A DNA stretch of 7,576 nucleotides from DASYAN01 sp036501345 (GTDB taxonomy: Bacteria; Chloroflexota; Ktedonobacteria; Ktedonobacterales; Ktedonobacteraceae), in NCBI GenBank assembly GCA_036501345.1, contig DASYAN010000445.1, positions 1 through 7,576 on the forward strand, read 5' to 3'. The notes below the pieces were generated by a model that saw nothing but the letters and a program-made list of their open reading frames with translations, was not told the origin of the DNA and did not search any database. This document shows positions 5,660 to 7,576 of the stretch, piece by piece; position 1 is the first letter of the stretch, and each line of letters opens with the position of its first letter. Made by a program: the position numbers and the translations under genes.

Positions 5660-5673
5660 ATTATAGTGACTAA
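5653..5673 (+). other. Possible six-codon leader frame overlapping the TPR start
   Basis: ATG at 5653, 8 nt after AAAGGAGG, encodes MPHYSD and stops at TAA 5671-5673, overlapping the first codons of the TPR frame in another phase. It could couple translation to GTG 5666, or mark an ancestral start lost to a frameshift. The ATG lies inside the predicted hairpin. It is too short to judge by composition. Confidence 0.3.
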
Positions 5674-6694
5674 AGAGCACACCGAGTCACCATCTCAGGA
5701 GACTATTGCACAACTCCGACACCAAGCACACGAACACTTCCAAGCCCGCCATTGGCCCCAGGCCAGTGAGGCTTTTTTGGCGCTTCTCCAATATAACGCC
5801 CAAGACGAAGACGCCCTACTCGGTGTCGCAGCTTCATTCGACAGTCTCAACAACTTTGAGCAACTCTATGATATAGCGCAACGCCTCCTTGAGATCAATC
5901 CTAGCTCCGCACCAGCACTGGCATACAAAGCTCGTGCCTTACAAAAGATGGAACGTCTCTCTGAAGCTACTATCGCCAATGACCAAGCTCTCTTACTCGA
6001 TACCAACCTCGGTCTAGCATGGATCAATCGCTGCGGTCTCCAAATCTTGCAAGGCAAGTTCCCAGAAGCATTACGCAGTTCTCATCGCGCAGTCGAGCTT
6101 GCACAAAATGATCCCAGAGCCTGGGCGAATAAGGGCGTTGCCCTGCTCAATTTTAATCGTCTCGCCGAAGCTCTCGAGGCCCTTGACCAGAGCCTGACGT
6201 TGGACCCAGCCCAACTTTTTGCGCTCCAGATGAAATGCGAGATTTTCTGCCGCATCGGACGTATGCGCGAAGTTATCCCCCTGGTTCAACAAGCGCTAGA
6301 GTTAAACCCGACCGATATTACCTCGCTGACACAGGGTATCCAGGCATTGCGCACACTCGAAATGTTTGACTCTTTACAAGAGTTAACACAACACCTGATC
6401 GAACTTATGCCCGATAACCTTTTCGCTTGGGAAAATTATATGCGCAGCCTACGAGGTTTGGGCCAGTTCGAGGAGGCAAATGAAGCACTCGATCACGTTA
6501 TTGAACTGGACCCCGATGATGTGCGCTTCTGGACGATGAAAGCTGATACTCTCTATCGTCTGGAACGCTATCGCGAAGCAGCCAGTGTTGCCGAACGTGC
6601 TAGACGCATCGACTCTGAGTACCCACCTGCATATCGCATTCACGAAAAAGCCTTGAGATCGATGTATCAGCGCAAAGAAAAGAAAAAAAAGTAA
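5666..6694 (+). CDS. TPR repeat protein, nine gapless repeats
   Basis: The 342-residue soluble protein is made almost wholly of tetratricopeptide repeats. Nine 34-residue units run without insertions from about residue 15 to 320, starting near A15, D49, P83, L117, R151, F185, T219, F253 and R287. Typical positions are visible, such as AWANKGVALLNFNRLAEALE followed by LDQSLTLDP, and FEEANEALDHVIELDP. A short polar N terminus precedes them and a Lys-rich tail (QRKEKKKK) closes the protein. There is no signal peptide, membrane span or catalytic motif, so it is expected to be a cytoplasmic scaffold binding peptides or partner proteins; the partner is unknown. GTG 5666 is the first plausible in-frame start, with no ATG, GTG or TTG near it upstream, and its initiation region is unusual (5637-5659). 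It converges with the HD-domain gene, only 18 bp separating the two stops, with no clear terminator. Confidence 0.9.
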   Translation: MTKEHTESPSQETIAQLRHQAHEHFQARHWPQASEAFLALLQYNAQDEDALLGVAASFDSLNNFEQLYDIAQRLLEINPSSAPALAYKARALQKMERLSEATIANDQALLLDTNLGLAWINRCGLQILQGKFPEALRSSHRAVELAQNDPRAWANKGVALLNFNRLAEALEALDQSLTLDPAQLFALQMKCEIFCRIGRMREVIPLVQQALELNPTDITSLTQGIQALRTLEMFDSLQELTQHLIELMPDNLFAWENYMRSLRGLGQFEEANEALDHVIELDPDDVRFWTMKADTLYRLERYREAASVAERARRIDSEYPPAYRIHEKALRSMYQRKEKKKK

Positions 6695-6712
6695 GCCCGC
6701 AAGAAATTGTGA

Positions 6713-7576
6713 TTACAGGCAATTTGTCAGAAGAGGCAGCAGCACATCATCTTTTCTACTTAACAACGGCGAGCGCAAACGTTCAACAACAACGACACGA
6801 ATGCGCCGCTGGTGCTGCTCATAGCGAGCCAGGTCATCAGACTGCAGTCCGGTAGCTTCGACCCACTTCATCAAAGGCTTCATGCCAATTGGCGGATGAG
6901 CAAACGAGATCCAGACATCCATATCCCATTTCTCCGGGCGCGGGATATCTAGTAGGACCTCATAGTCTGCAATCTCTATCTCCAAAGCTTTAGCCAGTTC
7001 AGCAGCCAGCTTTTGCTCAACACGCCGCCGCCGTTGCACATCCCAGAAGAGTGCTTCCAGCCGACGAAAGAAACTTCCGACTGCCGGGCTGACCTCTAGC
7101 ACGACCTTATAGGGGCTACGCATGTTCAAATCGTCCGCCAGAGCACGCGAACTGACAGGCATGCGCTCATTCGCCAACACATTGAGCAGAGCTTCATCCG
7201 TCAGCCCAATCAGTTGTTCTGCCTGCAGTGTTTCAGCTACAATTGCATCATAAACAGCGCGTATGAGCATAACCTGCAATGCTCGACTGGTATGATGCCA
7301 GTAGATATTATCAAACATCTCCTGCCGAGCGTGCAGCAGCGAATGCAACGGGCTAATGCCTTTATGCGTGACAACAATACAGCGTTCACCCTGCACATCA
7401 TCATGTACGCGTAGCGCCCCTAGCAAACGGGCAACATCCACGCCACCGTAGGGCACATTACAGGCACGCGCATCACGAGGCAGATAATCCAGCTTATCAA
7501 CATCCAGAGCACCGCTCAGCAAAGAACTCAGCAGTTCATCACCGGGTAATAACGCTTTACCGAGAGGAGGATCAAT
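6713..7576 (-). CDS. HD-superfamily metal-dependent phosphohydrolase, C-terminal part (partial)
   Basis: The minus-strand frame runs from the right edge to TAA at 6713-6715, giving the last 287 residues; the start lies outside. SGALDVDKLDYLPRD (residues 21-35 of the fragment), followed by VPYGGVDVARLL, is the conserved block of the COG1078/SAMHD1-like HD phosphohydrolases. The second Asp (D27) corresponds to the Asp that completes the metal site in SAMHD1 (its IDVDKWDY motif). RQEMFDNIYWHHTSRALQVM matches the downstream helix of the same family. The HD-motif His residues are N-terminal and not visible. Relatives hydrolyse nucleotides, some as dNTP triphosphohydrolases, but the substrate here is not known. 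The TTG at 7520-7522 is not the start, because the family block continues upstream of it. The C-terminal third (from about 150) looks family-variable. Confidence 0.85.
   Translation of the reverse strand: MDPPLGKALLPGDELLSSLLSGALDVDKLDYLPRDARACNVPYGGVDVARLLGALRVHDDVQGERCIVVTHKGISPLHSLLHARQEMFDNIYWHHTSRALQVMLIRAVYDAIVAETLQAEQLIGLTDEALLNVLANERMPVSSRALADDLNMRSPYKVVLEVSPAVGSFFRRLEALFWDVQRRRRVEQKLAAELAKALEIEIADYEVLLDIPRPEKWDMDVWISFAHPPIGMKPLMKWVEATGLQSDDLARYEQHQRRIRVVVVERLRSPLLSRKDDVLLPLLTNCL

Larger units (their letters stand above)
5306..5665. other. Divergent regulatory region between HtrA and TPR genes
   Basis: This 360-bp gap holds no protein gene beyond a possible six-codon leader frame (5653-5673). 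It carries the promoter of the HtrA gene firing left, the promoter of the TPR gene firing right about 45 bp away, and then a leader of some 220 nt with several inverted repeats. The parts are listed separately. Confidence 0.7.

Noticed and set aside
6695..6724. Shared terminator between the convergent TPR and HD genes
   Set aside because: Only a weak AAATTG/CAATTT pairing is present. The T-run on the minus strand comes from the Lys-rich codons of the TPR gene and no stable stem precedes it.

Overview
The window looks like chromosomal DNA of a Gram-positive-type (monoderm) bacterium of moderate GC. The mix of an ECF sigma factor with a zinc-binding membrane anti-sigma factor, membrane-anchored HtrA proteases, a Hanks-type kinase tail and TPR proteins resembles what I know of Chloroflexota, Ktedonobacter-like in particular. 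That assignment is an inference from gene content and style, not proof. I see no tRNA, rRNA, CRISPR array, insertion sequence or phage gene.

Layout. 1-243 (+) is the C-terminal tail of a Ser/Thr protein kinase-like protein. 228-592 (-) holds a decayed fragment of a multi-membrane-span glycosyltransferase, broken by a frameshift. 642-2080 (+) is a two-gene ECF sigma / anti-sigma operon. 2257-3609 and 3938-5305 (both -) are tandem paralogues of a membrane-anchored HtrA-type (S1C) serine protease with a PDZ domain. Each has its own terminator and a recognisably related promoter. 5306-5665 is a divergent regulatory region with a long, structured leader. It serves a protein of nine gapless TPR repeats at 5666-6694 (+). 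Converging on that gene is the C-terminal part of an HD-superfamily phosphohydrolase, 6713 to beyond the right edge (-).

Main result. The promoter-distal HtrA copy (2257-3609) keeps its full reading frame and the catalytic His and Asp, but the catalytic Ser is Gly (GNGGG instead of GNSGG). Its oxyanion-side GNPLG motif reads GTSLG, and the PDZ carboxylate-loop LGI reads LDI. The neighbour copy (3938-5305) is canonical at all these sites. This is a protease / predicted pseudoprotease pair next to an ECF sigma / anti-sigma pair. The parts resemble those of the DegS-RseA-RpoE envelope-stress circuit, but any functional link here is a hypothesis.

Other points of interest are a two-transmembrane anti-sigma factor with tandem 16-residue repeats in its predicted outer loop, a 23-bp perfect hairpin behind the active protease, and a hairpin lying exactly between the Shine-Dalgarno sequence and the GTG start of the TPR gene.
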